Below, piece after piece: positions 33,423-45,830 of a stretch of DNA of 64,000 nucleotides. The notes below the pieces were generated by a model. The model saw only the letters and a program-made list of their open reading frames with translations. It was not told where the DNA came from and did no database searches. Each line of letters starts with the position of its first letter. Positions within the stretch are counted from its first letter, which is position 1. Position numbers and translations under genes: made by a program. The stretch is from Apium graveolens (taxonomy: Eukaryota > Streptophyta > Magnoliopsida > Apiales > Apiaceae). The stretch lies in contig NC_133653.1 of NCBI RefSeq assembly GCF_009905375.1, positions 92,367,671 to 92,431,670 of the forward strand, given 5' to 3'.

Positions 33423-33441
33423 GTCCCCGTCAGCGGCGCCA
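33423..33441 (-). other. Athila primer binding site, copy B
   Basis: The minus strand reads TGGCGCCGCTGACGGGGAC, nearer to the canonical Athila PBS than copy A. It lies six bases after the end of LTR B. Confidence 0.88.
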
Positions 33442-33447
33442 AAAACT

Positions 33448-34949
33448 TGTTAGTCTCTAAACACGCGCTAAATTACACGCAAGTATACGCGTTCGCAAGT
33501 AGTATAAGATATAAATCAGATTTGTTCTCACAGAGACTTGGTTTAGGTTAACCTTGTAATATATGCACCTATGCAACAATGATATGGCTTTTATTCAATG
33601 CTAAGATGAATAACAAATTGAGTTTTGATTATACTATGATTAACTAATGAGAACCATACTAAAGAATATTAACTAAAGAGAGTAAAGAGAGTTGAATAAT
33701 ATATAACATAAACATGGGATTCTAACTTCATTAAATACTTCATTTATTAGCCTTTTCCTTCTTAAACTTAGCATGTAATGGTGATGACACTAATCAGATA
33801 ACACGAAACTGATAAATGCCAACTTTTGTTGCACGAATACCATACTACCAGACATGCACAAAAGAGATAGAAGCTGAATAGACACTAATCATATTGAGAC
33901 CCTATATGTCTATATAATTTAAAAATATAACGGTTTAATGCACAAGTATCTATCTTGATTACATAGGGCAAGTAAGATGGTTAAAATTACCTACGAATCA
34001 TGCATAAAAAATACACATGAACCTATGCTAGCATGGCAAATTCTAAATCCTTAAATTCATTTTTGCTTCATTAAGAATTAACACACTATCTTATAAGTCC
34101 GCGATGCTCATAAGACGAATAAGCACAACCAATACTAGGCTATCATACAATCACCACACACTAAGGCATCGAAACAAATTAAAGAAATCCATAAATAAAT
34201 CCGATAGAACCCCACGAAAATGATTAGCCTATAATCGGACTCATCATCAACGTGGGTTCCAATGAAAGCATGGTATAATAAATGTAGTCTTTATAAACGA
34301 ATAATAAACAAAGTATAACATAAGAGTATAGGTTCAAGAATAAGAAAACTAGCATCCACGTTACAACTTAAACAAAGAATCACAAGTTAAAACTAGGTCT
34401 TCTTCGCCTTGGTTGAATTGTGCTAAAATGGCCTTCTTTACTCCATCTCCTTGCTCTCTGATGTGTCTCTCTTTGAAAAAGGTCTTTTATTTATATATAT
34501 ATAGCTACAGAATTGACCAGGGCTTCAAACTCTCAAAATCCTAGTAGAAACAGAATTCTGCTACCCCGACCTGGCGCGGCCGCGCGCTTGACGAGCGCGG
34601 GCGTGCTGAGTTTCTGCTCTTTGGGCGCGGCCGCATGCTTGACCAGTGCGGTCGCGCTTGACCAGCGCGGGCGCGCTTGAGCAGCGCGGGCGCGCCATCC
34701 TCCTAAATAAAATTTTGAATTCTTTTCTTTTCCTTGCTGATTTAAGCCGCTCTTTTCACGAGCTTTTATTCCAACACCTTCTTAACACCAAATTAGCACC
34801 AGAATAATGCTAATTCACCTGATTACCTGGATAATGCCTGAAAATACAAAAACACTAGAAAACACTTTAAAACACCAACAACCTGAGTACAATTACATCA
34901 ATTCAAAGCTTTACGGAGCGTAATAAAGTGTCATAAATTCCACTCAACA
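33448..34949 (-). repeat. Athila LTR B (1502 bp), 5' LTR of copy B
   Basis: On the minus strand it starts TGTTGAGTGGAATTTATG at 34949 and ends CTAACA at 33448. Its outer flank is coding sequence of Tat B gag (flank GTATG on the minus strand). It is longer than LTR A mainly because of extra GC-rich units at 34572-34696. Confidence 0.9.
34572..34696. repeat. GC-rich GCGCGG-CGCGC repeats in Athila LTR B
   Basis: About six cores of the GCGCGGCCGCGC or GCGCGGGCGCGC type separated by CTTGACCA or CTTGAGCA spacers. Expanded relative to LTR A (25391-25460). Confidence 0.9.
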
Positions 34950-35288
34950 CATACCCAACAGGGTTTGAGGGAAGGCCTGACACTTAATAGTGTCATTCAT
35001 GGGCGGCATCCACAGGGCATTAGAGAATGTCCTGACATGATTCGCCGAGTCGTCAACACCATCATACGCCTTGATGGCGGGTATCTTAAACTTTCTTGAG
35101 ATTTGGGCATTCATAATCTCTTCAGTGAATCGACAGTTTGGATTATCATGATCTCAAAGGGGCATCAAGTCATTAGGATCGGCCCTTGGGGTCGCAAGTC
35201 TTTGCCTTGGCGTTAGACCTTCTAAACCTATGATAGGAGGAAAATCACTTGGTATTTTTATATGTCGACGTCTTGGTGTTTGGTGCAT
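34950..35288 (-). pseudogene. gag: Tat B gag, N-terminal part
   Basis: Starts with ATG at 35288 (MHQTPRRRHIKIPSDF). Visible are PIIGLEGLTPRQRL, RFTEEIMNAQISRKFKIP and HVRTFSNALWMPPMND, then IKCQAFPQTL, the conserved Tat gag core. The Athila LTR follows directly. The next preserved Tat B gag residues are at 8952, beyond the whole Athila/SIRE block, and the gag middle is lost. Confidence 0.8.
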
Positions 35289-35459
35289 AGTTATCACAAT
35301 TTAGGACACAAGTTACCTTTACATATATTTAGGTGATTAAAGTTCATGGATATTCATAGATTTCTTCTATACCGCTTGGCTCATCTAGACTATAGGCTAA
35401 TTCTGTGGTACATACCCGAAGCAGAACCCATATTTTTGTAGGTTAATTCTGGGGTTCAC
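35289..35459 (-). other. Tat leader/LTR fragment left of Tekay insertion
   Basis: Non-coding DNA between Tat B gag and the Tekay element, interrupted at 35460 (target site TTCAC). It continues at 45831. I read it as Tat 5' leader or LTR from its position only. Confidence 0.45.
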
Positions 35460-38400
35460 TATAACGACTCGTATATTTTTATATTGTTTAAATGTGTAAT
35501 TATTAAATAATCACATAAATAAAATATGTTTATGGGTTCTGTCAGCTGGATATTATTTTTGTTAATATTTTATTAATTATGTGTGATCGTTGGTGTTCGT
35601 GTATTAATTGTGTAATTCGTTGTGAAGCTGTGTTGTATCACTTTTATATTTAAAGGTGATGTTATTCAGGATTTATTTCCATAAATACTTGGGTTATCCT
35701 TAAAATTATTTTTATGGCTTCATAATTTTATTAATTATTTTTAGGAGTTTTTAAAAATTGATAAATCAATATTTCATCAATTATTTAGCCATATATGACT
35801 TTTGATTGCAGTTATTTTTTAAATCCGTATTTAATTCAAAAATTCTTCCAAAATTAGGAAACTCATATTTATTCAAGTTGGGAATATTCCGGGAATTTTA
35901 AAATTATTTTGGAAATTTTTGGGATTATTTTTACCCGAGCATTGATTCGTTTATTTGAGAAGAGAGGGTATAAATTGCATTTTAGAAATTGTTTTAAAAT
36001 TACAAGAATTTATATTATTAGTTTCAAATTATTTCAAGAATTTTAAAGCTATTCGGGTAAATTTTTGGTCGCAAGATATTCGTTAAATTGATAATTGCGG
36101 TGCGTGTTCAGATTACCGGGGTGATTAAAACAGATAAGCAGCAAGTAGATAATTACATTTATTCTTATCCTCATCCCTCATCAGTCTTCTTCTTCTCTCC
36201 TAACTGTCTCTCTCGACCTCCTAATCTATCTCTCTCGCAGTTCTCCATCTCTCACACTCTGTTACTCTCGATTTCTGAATCTCTTCCCCTCCTCCTTCCT
36301 TCTTCTTTCCCCTGTGCTTTTCCCCTATTTCGGTGCCGCTAGTGTTCAATTTTCCGGCGATTCCACCGCCCTCTGTTTAATTTCATCCCGCAGCCTCTTG
36401 TGTTCATTTCTTGGTATGTCAGAAACATAGATACATATATATGCGTGCGTGGGGTGCGATTTCAGTTGGGTTGTGGCTGAGTTGCTGTTCTGTGTTTTTA
36501 GTTTTGCCGATTGCTGCCTGATTTCTTTGGTTGTCTGGTTTATTTTCCGTCTTGTTGTTGTCCCGGCTTGTTTTTTCGATTTGCTCTATTATGTTTTGTT
36601 ATTGTCTGGTTGTCAGTTAAGTGCGTGCTGCACACGCGCCTGTGTGTGTGTGTCTCGCACATTTTGTTTCGATTCGAACATTTCTGATTTAGATTAATTT
36701 CTTATTTTCAGTGCAGGAAATTCTTTGATTAATATCCCTGACATAATTAAATGCTTGTACGAGAAATTATTATTATAAATCGGTGGAGTTCACGTCAGAA
36801 ACCCGAATTAATCGGGTATCCGTGGATTTTAGCGCCGTCCGCGGTGAATTTCGACGAGCGGACGGTGGACGGTGATGACGCGGTTCTGAGTCCTAATATT
36901 TTAAAATAAATAATTTAGTTCGTATATTAATATTCGAATTAAAACAGAGTTAATTATCTTAGAAATTGTATTGACGTTCGGGTTATGAATTTGGTTTGGA
37001 TTGTGAGTTGTAATTGTGGGTTGTGAACTGTAATGATTGATTGTTGTGTTTGAAGTCGAATTGCTTCGACGGGTTAGTCCGATAAATAAAGGAAGTGATG
37101 CCCGATTTCCGAGGAATCGAACTACGGAAATACAGGAGCGTATCCAGTAATTATTGGGCTATCGAATGAATATATATAAACACATATATATATATATGTT
37201 TTATACAAATTCTGATTGTATGTTGGGGTGAACTGTTTTGCCAAAAAAAGTAATAACCCTAGTTTTATAAAATGACGAGAATGCGTATTTTCTGAAAACG
37301 AACACCAAACCGATTTCTCGAGAACGTGAACCCTGACTATTATGTGTGTTATTGTAATATAATAGTAAATATAAATACGAGTCGGGTTTGAATACCGTTG
37401 GGTAGAATTGGTATCGAGGATATGTCAAGCATACCTAGACGTCTAACGTAGGGTATTTCGGCTCTGTAGGTTCTAATCGAAGGACTCAGGAATTAGTATC
37501 GAAAAAAAGATAACCTAGTGATTAGTCGACAAGCGTAGCGAGGTTCCAAGCGAAGGACCTAAACGTTGAAGTCGGATCCAGGATAGTCTTATAGTAAGGC
37601 GATAAAGCCGAGCGTCCAAGTCAGTCCAAGGTCAATTGGTATTAGTTGTAAAGCTTTGCAAGGCAAGTACCCCTGACCATACTCTTGTGGTTCAGTATAT
37701 ATGAGTAACTGTTGTTTTATTCTCGTAATGGAATAGAAACGTTTTAAGTTACGTATCCCTTGTAGTTACAAATCACTGTTTTTAAATTATTTTGGGGAAA
37801 AGTAACTTCTGAAAATACCTATCTCTAAAGTGTGATTAGAAATGAAAAAGTGGTTTTGAATAGTGTGCTGTGACAGAATTGATTTTAACCAGAGATAGGT
37901 AAAAGTGATTTTGAAACTGGATAAACGTGAATCAGATATTGGATGGTCAGTGGCGTAAGAGGCCCGTTATTAGGTAACGGCCCAGCAAGTGGTTGCGTAA
38001 GAGGCTAAGTCGGATGCGCGCTCTGGTATGCCGCTTAGTCCAGCATAACAGAGACCTAGCTAGTCTCTAAGTTCCGGAACAAAAATTGTGGTGGGATAGA
38101 CTGATCAGCTGTCCCTAGAATTCATCCACTTTTATATCTGATTTTGGTTTAATGGTTCCCGTAATGGAATGAATAGTTTTGTGGTCCCCGTAACGGGACA
38201 GATGATTTTGTGGTTCCAGTAACGGAACAAGTGATTAAGGTTCCAGTAACGGAACAAATGGTTTTGGGTCCCCGTAACAGGACAAGTGGTTTTATGGTTC
38301 CTATAATGGAACGGAAGGTTTGAAAATGGAAATAGCATGCTAAAATTGAACTCTGATATTTATGCATAGCACACGACTGTTGATCTTGTTTTATAGAGCA

Positions 38401-38852
38401 TTCTAGTTTTGATATCCAGTTTATACCTGATTTACATGTTTCTAACAAGTTATGAATTATGTTCCTATAACTGCTTTACTTTAAATCGTTTTACTTGTTA
38501 TTCATATAGTGGTACTGCTGAGCAATTGATTGCTCACCCTTGCAGAATATTTTATATATGTATTGCAGATACCTAGGAGATCCTTCAGTGGTAGTCGGGG
38601 CAGAGTTCCAGTTCCTTCCGTGTCAGGCTCCTCTGAGGTTGTTGTGTTAGACCAAAGTTGGTCTGTTAAATTGCTAATCAGAGATAATATTATTTGGATT
38701 GTCTTTAGCAAGTTGGTTTTTGTGATGATTGTAACCGAAGTCATACTTGAACCTAGAAAAGATCTTGGTAAAGGGGTTGTATTTATATAATAATGTTGTT
38801 ATTATTGTTATTAATGACGTCAGCTCCTGACCCCGGGGTTGAGGCCGTCGCA
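35460..38852 (+). repeat. 5' LTR of Tekay element
   Basis: From TATAACGACTCG to GGCCGTCGCA. The first base pair is TA, not the usual TG, in both LTRs. It contains a six-unit GGTTCC/GGTCCC array at 38154-38320. ORFs inside (36088-36342, 36449-36697) recur in the 3' LTR only because the LTRs are copies. Confidence 0.9.
38154..38320. repeat. 28-29-bp hairpin repeat array in Tekay 5' LTR
   Basis: Six units built on GGTYCC-GTAAC-GGRAC. The 5-bp arms (GTTCC/GGAAC or GTCCC/GGGAC) can pair within each unit. They are joined by AATGGTTTTGT-like spacers. The same array is at 45133-45295. Confidence 0.85.
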
Positions 38853-38854
38853 GT

Positions 38855-38866
38855 TGGTATCAGAGC
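38855..38866 (+). other. Primer binding site of Tekay element
   Basis: TGGTATCAGAGC two bases after the 5' LTR, initiator-Met type. Confidence 0.93.
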
Positions 38867-40238
38867 TACAGGTTTGAGTCCCTGATTTAGGTTAGGAGTA
38901 GAGTCAAAAGAGTGTAAGAAGGTTTATATATTGATATGAGTCAACAACTCAATTAGAGGAGCGAGTCTAAGAGTTCGGTCAAGGGTTTCTAAGGTGTAAC
39001 CTTGATGTTTGTTGAGGATTGACTGGAACGGCCCTAGTTTAGAGTAAGTCTCTTTCGTATATGTGTTATTGGTAATGTCCGATAGAGATTTCTAGTTTCC
39101 CTCTCGAGAATTCGAGTTTGATTGAGAGAATTTAGCTTCTGAGCAGACCCTTGATGCGTCAGCTAAAGAGACGCCCACGTTATTTCTAAATACCACATTT
39201 TCTATGATGAGGAATGTTATTAGACTGATTGTATGACTTTGATGAGTTCGGATAGCGTGATAATAGTCATCGGCCGCAATGACAGCCGAGTCTTATAGTG
39301 AATATGGATCAGTAATGAGGTTTATACCTTGAACCCTTACATGTTTCCTCGGAGGTTCTATCGGTTGATTGGGGCAAACAATGCATATGATGTGACTATT
39401 TGTCTGTGTGACAAAGGTTCTGGTGGGACGCCACCGAATTATGTGTTGTAAACTATATGGTACTAAGATTGGCCATCTTATGTACTTGTATGGATGCTCT
39501 CAATTATACCTATATCTTCCCTACTGATCCTTCTTATTCGATTGATTCCTTGACTTTGAAATTTCATTTGAAGTCCCGAGGCAGTGAATTGTCAGTAGCT
39601 TTTGTAATTAGACAGTCCTAGTTATTGAAAGTAAACAAGAATTGACTTTCTCAAAGAATATAAGTTTTTCATCGGGTTGTTACTTTAGAAATAAAAATAG
39701 TAGAGAGGATTCATGATTCGATATTGAAGGTTGCAGCTTTAGAAAAGTTAACTCCGTGGAAGATGGATCAATTGTAAGAGATAAGAAGTCGCCTTTGGAA
39801 GGATGGTTGATTGAAGCTTAAACTAGTACGTTAGTCAAGTCTGTGATTCTTAAGATTAACTTGAGTTACCAGTTTACCCTTCACGGGGTGATGCCTAGTA
39901 TAACCCGTCTAGCCTTGCGGTATAGGAAACCTGTTAGTGTTGTAATTTAATGGTGCTAGAAGGTTGCTTGGTGGTTGTATTGAGAGGGCATACCATAACG
40001 TTTAGTACCTTTATATTCCAGTTTTCTGCGGTGTTGTTGATTTTGCTACTGTTATCATTGCTATTGTTGCTAGTGTTGCTAATCTAGATATCTTTTATAA
40101 ATGGATCCTAAGAATAAAAACATGGGTGCTTTGATTGGGTAGCATTTTCCTGACACAAGTGCACCGTTTGAACGGTGACATTTTTGATATACAATCGCGT
40201 TATCATTTTGAATAAATTCCCTGTTATATTTCAGGAAA
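38867..40238 (+). other. Tekay untranslated leader
   Basis: About 1.4 kb between PBS and gag start. No domain or ORF of note. It ends in a short AAAATG context at gag. Confidence 0.6.
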
Positions 40239-41372
40239 ATGCCACCCAAAAAACCTACCCAGTCTAAAGAAGATAGTTCTAGTTTGGAGGAGGGTCCAGT
40301 TATAAATGAAATTCTAGATTTATTGCAACAGCAACAACAGTTGCAGTTAATCTAACAGGTTCAGCAGCAACAATATTAACAAGGAGAGCTAAACCAAACT
40401 ACCCGTTTTAAAACCTTTCAGTCTGTTAAGCCCCCAGAATTCAAGGGCAAAGTGGATCCTGTTGTTGCCAGGAATTGGCTAAGGGAAATGGAAAAGGCAT
40501 TTACCCTCACGCAAGTAAATGATGATCTTAAGACCGATTATGAGAGTTACTTTCTCAAGAATGAAGCAAATTATTGGTGGGAGTCAACTCGAGCATTAGA
40601 AGGAGAAGGCCCTGTTTCTTGGGCAAGATTTACAAAATTATTGTTGGAGAAGTATTTTCCCGATGGTTTAAGGAATCAGTTGGAAGTCGAGTTTATGGAA
40701 CTGAAACAAGGTGAAAGAAGTGTGTTAGAGTATGAGGCCAAGTTTACAGAATTGGCCCGATTAGTTCCTGAGTATGTAAGTACGGAGATTCAGAAAGCAA
40801 GGAGGTTTCAGCTAGGGTTGAAGCCTGAGATTCGCAGAGGAGTTGTGGCATTGCAACTCAAGACATACTCCTCTATAGTTCATGCCGCTCTGGTAGTGGA
40901 AAGTGAACAGAAGCTGGCTGTTAAGGAAGAAAGTGATAAGAAAAGGAAGTTGGAAGGTGTTCTGGACAAGGCAGACCAAGGAGGATCCAGTCAGGAATTT
41001 GAGAATCGGTTTGGCCGAAACCGGAGTAAGGGATTCCGGAGACAGAGTTTATTTCAGGCGAGGTCTAGTGCTACTTCAATTGCTTCCACTCCAGCTCAGT
41101 CAGTCAAGTCAGCAGTGGATTGTAAGTCCCGTGACAGGAGATATAGTGGTTCATGCAAAAAGAATGTGCAATGTTTTAAATGTGGACATAAGGGTCATTA
41201 TGCATCAGACTGTAATCCCGAGAATCCAGGAGTTACGTGTTATAATTGTGGAAAAGTTGGGCATATTGCAAGGGGTTATAGAACGGTTACTCAAGATACT
41301 ACATCCCAAGGGCCAACATCCAGCATAGCTAGAAGCAAAACTTTTAAAAGGACCAAAAGATCGAGCATTTAG
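40239..41372 (+). pseudogene. gag: Tekay gag (two early stops, otherwise open)
   Basis: Starts at ATG 40239 (MPPKKPTQSKEDSS). Two TAA codons in a Gln-rich stretch (near 40356 and 40377) each replace CAA. From 40452 the frame is open to 41372. The retrotrans_gag core has WLREMEKAF, YFLKNEANYWWES, VSWARFTKLLLEKYFP and QGERSVLEYEAKF. Two CCHC knuckles follow: CFKCGHKGHYASDC (intact) and CYNCGKVGHIARGY, whose last Cys is Tyr (TGT to TAT). The length and order are normal for chromovirus gag. The protein assembles the particle and binds RNA in the family. Confidence 0.93.
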
Positions 41373-42450
41373 AATTCTCATGTAGTTGTACCTGATTTGA
41401 CACCCTTCGAACTAGCAGTGTTCGATGTGATTTTAGGATCGTGTTGGTTGTCCTGTAGTAAGGTAATGAGTGGTTTTTCTAGAAAAAGTGAATTTTAAGT
41501 GTACAGAAGCCCATAGTAAGGTAAGTTTCTAGGTGCAGAAGCCTCTTTCAATCATGTGAGAAAAAGAAGAAATAATTTAGGGATATTGTTGGAGAAAGAG
41601 GATGGAGTTACGAGATTGTGTACCGATTATCGGAAGTTTAACAAAGCGACGAATAAGAATAAATAACTCCTATCAGGAATTGATTACTTATGTAACTTAG
41701 TTTAAGAAATGTGTAACTTCTCGGGAATTTACTCGAGATCCAGCCTGAGAACATGTCAAAGATTGCGCTATGAACGAGTTATGAGCGTTGCAAGTTTGAT
41801 GATATCATATGAAATAACAGGTGTATGAGTTGTCTCTAAGAATTTAAAGAACATGGTGTATGAGGATTACATGGACAAGCAAATTGTATTTATTGATAAC
41901 ATCCTCAGCTATCTAAAGAATGAGAAAGTCGGTATAGAACGCTTAAGGACTTCCCTATGAAGATTAGAAAGAATGAATTTGCATCGAAAGAGTATGGATC
42001 TAAAAGTAGGGTCGTGGGTATTGACAACATTTCACTTTGAAAGAAATTGGTTAGGTTTAGTTAGAAGGGATGAGTTGAGCCCTAAATAAATGTACCGTTG
42101 GAGGTATTGAGGAAAATAGATGAAGTGCTCATGAGTTAGCATTGTCATTACTGTTGCAGTAATTTATAATTTGTTCTGCATGTTATTGATAAAGCGATAT
42201 GTTCTTGATTCGAACTAAGCTGTTGAGTAAGAGCCAATGGGCTCTCATCTAAATTGTTCTCCATGGAATGATCGACCCATAACCTAGGTCGTTATGAGCG
42301 AGACCTTAGGAATGAATTTATATCTATAGTAAGTATGCTTTAAATAAATCCTCGAGCAGAAGAGTCTACTTGGAAGTTAGAGTCAGATATGCTTGACAAA
42401 TATCCTCACTTGTTTGGTTAAACACCAGATTCTGAGGACAGAATCTTTTT
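41373..42450 (+). pseudogene. pol: Tekay pol remnant (RT fragments)
   Basis: Heavily decayed. Near 41590-41670 RLCTDYRKFNKAT is readable, matching the RT motif around DYR-LN. Near 41850-41935 VYEDYMDKQIVFIDNILS matches the catalytic block, with Asn in place of the second Asp. Protease, RNase H, integrase and chromodomain are not recognisable. It is about 1 kb where a full pol needs over 3.5 kb, so large deletions came before or with the decay. Confidence 0.75.
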
Positions 42451-42463
42451 AAGGGGGGAAGAT
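42451..42463 (+). other. Polypurine tract of Tekay element
   Basis: AAGGGGGGAAGAT directly before the 3' LTR, preceded by GACAGAATCTTTTT, the usual end of Tekay pol. Confidence 0.9.
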
Positions 42464-45400
42464 TATAACGACTCGTATATTTTTATATTGTTTAAATGTG
42501 TAATTATTAAATAATCACATAAATAAAATATGTTTATGGGTTCTGTCAGCTGGATATTATTTTTGTTACTATTTTATTAATTATGTGTGATCGTTGGTGT
42601 TCGTGTATTAATTGTGTAATTCGGTGTGAAGCTGTGTTGTATCACTTTTATATTTAAAGGTGATGTTATTCAGGATTTATTTCCAAAATACTTGGGTTAT
42701 CCTAAAAATCATTTTTATGGCTTCATAATTTTATTAATTATTTTTAGGAGTTTTTAAAATTGAGAAATCAATATTTCATCAATTATTTAGCCATATATGA
42801 CTTTTGATTGCAATTATTTGTTAAATCCGTATTTAATTCCAAAATTCTTCCAAAATTAGGAAACTCATATTTATTTATGTTGGTAATATTCCGGGAATTT
42901 TAAAATTATTTTGGAAATTTTTGGGATTATTTTTACCCGATCGTTGATTCGTTTATTTGAGAAGAGCGGGTATAAATTGTGTTTTAGAAATTGTTTTAAA
43001 ATTACGAGAATTTATATTATTAGTTTCAAATTATTTCAAGAATTTTAAAGTTATTCGGGTAAATTTTTGGTCGCAAGATATTCGTTAAATTGATAATTGC
43101 GGTGCGTGTTCAGATTACCGGGGTGATTAAAACAGATAAGCAGCAAGTAGATAATTACATTTATTCTTATCCTCATCCCTCATCAGTCTTCTTCTTCTCT
43201 CCTAACTTTCTCTCTCAACCTCCTAATCTATCTCTCTCGCAGCTCTCCATCTCTCACACTCTGTTACTCTCGATTTCTGAATCTCTTCCCCTCCTCCTTC
43301 CTTCTTTATTCCCCTGTGCTTCTCCCCTATTCTGGTGCCGCCAGTGTTCAATTTTCCGGCGATTCCGCCGCCCTCTGTTTCATTTCATCCCGCAGCCGCT
43401 TGTGTTCGTTTCTTGGTATGTCAGAAACATAGATACATATATATGCGTGCGTGGGGGTGCGATTTCTGTTGGGTTGTGGCTGAGTTGTTGTTCTGTGTTT
43501 TTAGTTATGCCGATTGCTGCCTCATTTTTTTGGTTGTCTGGTTTATTTTCCGGCTTGTTGTTGTCCTGGCCTGTTTTTTCGATTTGCTCTGTTCTGTTTT
43601 GCTATTGTCTGGTTGCCAGTTAAGTGTGTGCTGCACACGCGCCTGTGTGTGTGTCTCGCACATTTTGTTTCGATTCGAATATTTTTGATTTAGATTAATT
43701 TCTTATTTTCAGTGCAGGAAATTCTTTGATTAATATCCCTGATATAATTAAATGCTTGTACGAGAAATTATTATTATAAATCGGTGGATTTCATGTCGGA
43801 AACCTGAATTAATCGGGTACCCGCAGATTTTAGCACCATCCGCGATGAATTTCGACGAGCGGACGGTGGACGGTGATGATGCGGTTCTGAGTCCTAATAT
43901 TTTAAAATAAATAATTTAGTTCGTATATTAATATTCAAATTGAAACATAATTAATTATCTTAGAAATTGTATTGACGTTCGAGTTATGAATTTGGTTTGG
44001 ATTGTGAGTTGTAATTGTGGATTGTGAACTGTAATGATTAATTGTTGTGTTTGACGTCGAATTGCTTCGACGGGTTAGTCCGATAAATAAAGGAAGTGCT
44101 GCCTGATTTCCGAGGAATCGAACTACGGAAATACGGGAGCGTATCCAGTAATTATTGGGTTGTCGAATGAATATATATATAAACACATATATATATATGT
44201 TTTATACAAAATCTGATTGTATGTTGTGGTGAATTGTTTTGCCAAAAAAGTAATAACCCTAGTTATGTAAAATTACGAGAATGCATATTTTCTGAAAATG
44301 AACACCAAACCGATTTCTCGAGAACGTGAACCCTGATTGTTGTGTGTGTTATTGTATTAAAATAGTACATATAAGTACGAGTGGGTTTGATATCATTGGG
44401 TAAAATTGGTATCGAGGATATGTCAAGCATACCTAGATGTCTAACGTAGGGTATTTCGGCTCTATAGGTTCTAATCAAAGGACTCAGGAATTAGTATCAA
44501 AATAAAAAATAACCTAGTGAACAGTCGACAAGCGTAGCGAGGTTCCAAGCGAAGGACTTGAATAGTCTAATAGTAAGGCGATAAAGCCGAGCGTCCAAGT
44601 CAGCCCAATGTCAATCGGTATTAGTTGTAAAGCTTTGCAAGGCAAGTACCCCTGACCATACTCTCGTGGTTCAGTATATATGAGTAACTGTTGTTTTATT
44701 CTCGTAATGGAACAGATTCGTTTGAAGTTACGTATCCCCTCTAGTTATAAATCACTGATTTCAAATTGTTTTGGGGAAAAGTAACTTCTGAAAATACCTA
44801 TCTCTAAAGTGTGATTAGAAATGGAAAAGTGGTTTTGAATAGTGTGTTGTGACAGAATTGATTTTAACAAGAGATAGGTAAAAGTGATTTTAAAACTGGA
44901 TAAACGTGAATCAGATATTGGATGGTCAGTGGCGTAAGAGGCCCGTTATTAGGTAACGGCCCAGCAAGTGGTTGCGTAAGAGGCTAAGTCGGATGCGCGC
45001 TCTGGTATGCCTCTTAGTCCAGCATAACAGAGACCTAGCTAGTCTCTGAGTTCCGGAACAAAAATTGTGGTGGGATAGACTGATCAGCTGTCCCTAGAAT
45101 TTATCCACCTTTATATCTGATTTTGGTTTAATGGTTCCTGTAACGGAATGAATAGTTTTGTGGTCCCCGTAACGGGACAGATGATTTTGTGGTTCCAGTA
45201 ACAGAACAAGTGATTGAGGTTCCAGTTCGGAACAAATGGTTTTGGGTCCCCGTAACGGGACAAATGGTTTTATGGTTCCTGTAATAGAACGGAAGGTTTG
45301 AAAATGGAAATAGCATGCTATAATTGTACTCTGGTATTTATGCACAGCACACGACTGTTGATCTTGTTTTACAGAGCATGCTAGTTTTGATATCCAGTTT

Positions 45401-45830
45401 ATACCTGTTTTACATGTTTCTAACAAGTTATGAATTATGTTCCTATAACTGCTTTACTTTAAATCGTTTTACTTGTTATTCATATTATGGTATTGCTGAG
45501 CAATTGATTGTTCACCCTTGCAGAATGTTTTATATATGTATTGCAGATACCTAGGAGATCCTTCCATGGTAGTCGGGGCAGAGTTCCAGTTCCTTCCGTG
45601 TCAGGCTCCTCTGAGGTAGTTGTGTTAGACCAAAGTTGGTCTTTTGAGTTGCTAATCAGAGATAATATTGTTTGGATTGTCTTTAGGAAGTTGGTTTTTG
45701 TGATGATTGTAACCTAAGTCATACTTAAACCTGGAAAAGATCTTGGTAAAGGGGTTGTGTTTATATAATAATGTTGTTATTATTGTTATTGATGACGTCA
45801 ACTCCTGACCCCGGGGTTGAGGCCGTCACA
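42464..45830 (+). repeat. 3' LTR of Tekay element
   Basis: Copy of 35460-38852 with scattered substitutions and small indels, such as a short deletion near 44560. It contains the hairpin array at 45133-45295. It ends GGCCGTCACA, followed by TTCAC. Confidence 0.92.
45133..45295. repeat. 28-29-bp hairpin repeat array in Tekay 3' LTR
   Basis: Six units as in 38154-38320, with separate point changes. One unit has lost part of its core (GTTCGGAAC). Confidence 0.85.

Larger units (their letters stand above)
35460..45830 (+). mobile_element. Tekay-type (chromovirus) Gypsy element, 10.4 kb
   Basis: Two long LTRs (3393 and 3367 bp) flank an internal region of only 3.6 kb. A perfect target duplication TTCAC flanks the element (35455-35459 and 45831-45835). 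LTRs begin TATAACGACTCG and end GGCCGTCGCA or GGCCGTCACA. The PBS is initiator-Met type; the PPT is AAGGGGGGAAGAT. Gag is readable, but pol is reduced to about 1 kb of RT remnants with no integrase or chromodomain. The two LTRs are alike over their whole length with scattered differences, so the insertion is among the younger ones here. Confidence 0.92.

Noticed and set aside
34950..34960. PPT-like TTGGG next to Athila LTR B, suggesting a third tandem copy
   Set aside because: The bases read in frame as Tat B gag after CQAFPQTL, so this is the insertion flank.
36088..36697. ORFs in the Tekay 5' LTR that recur at 43090-43688
   Set aside because: They recur because the two LTRs are copies. They lack any known domain, differ in frame openness and lie in non-coding LTR sequence.
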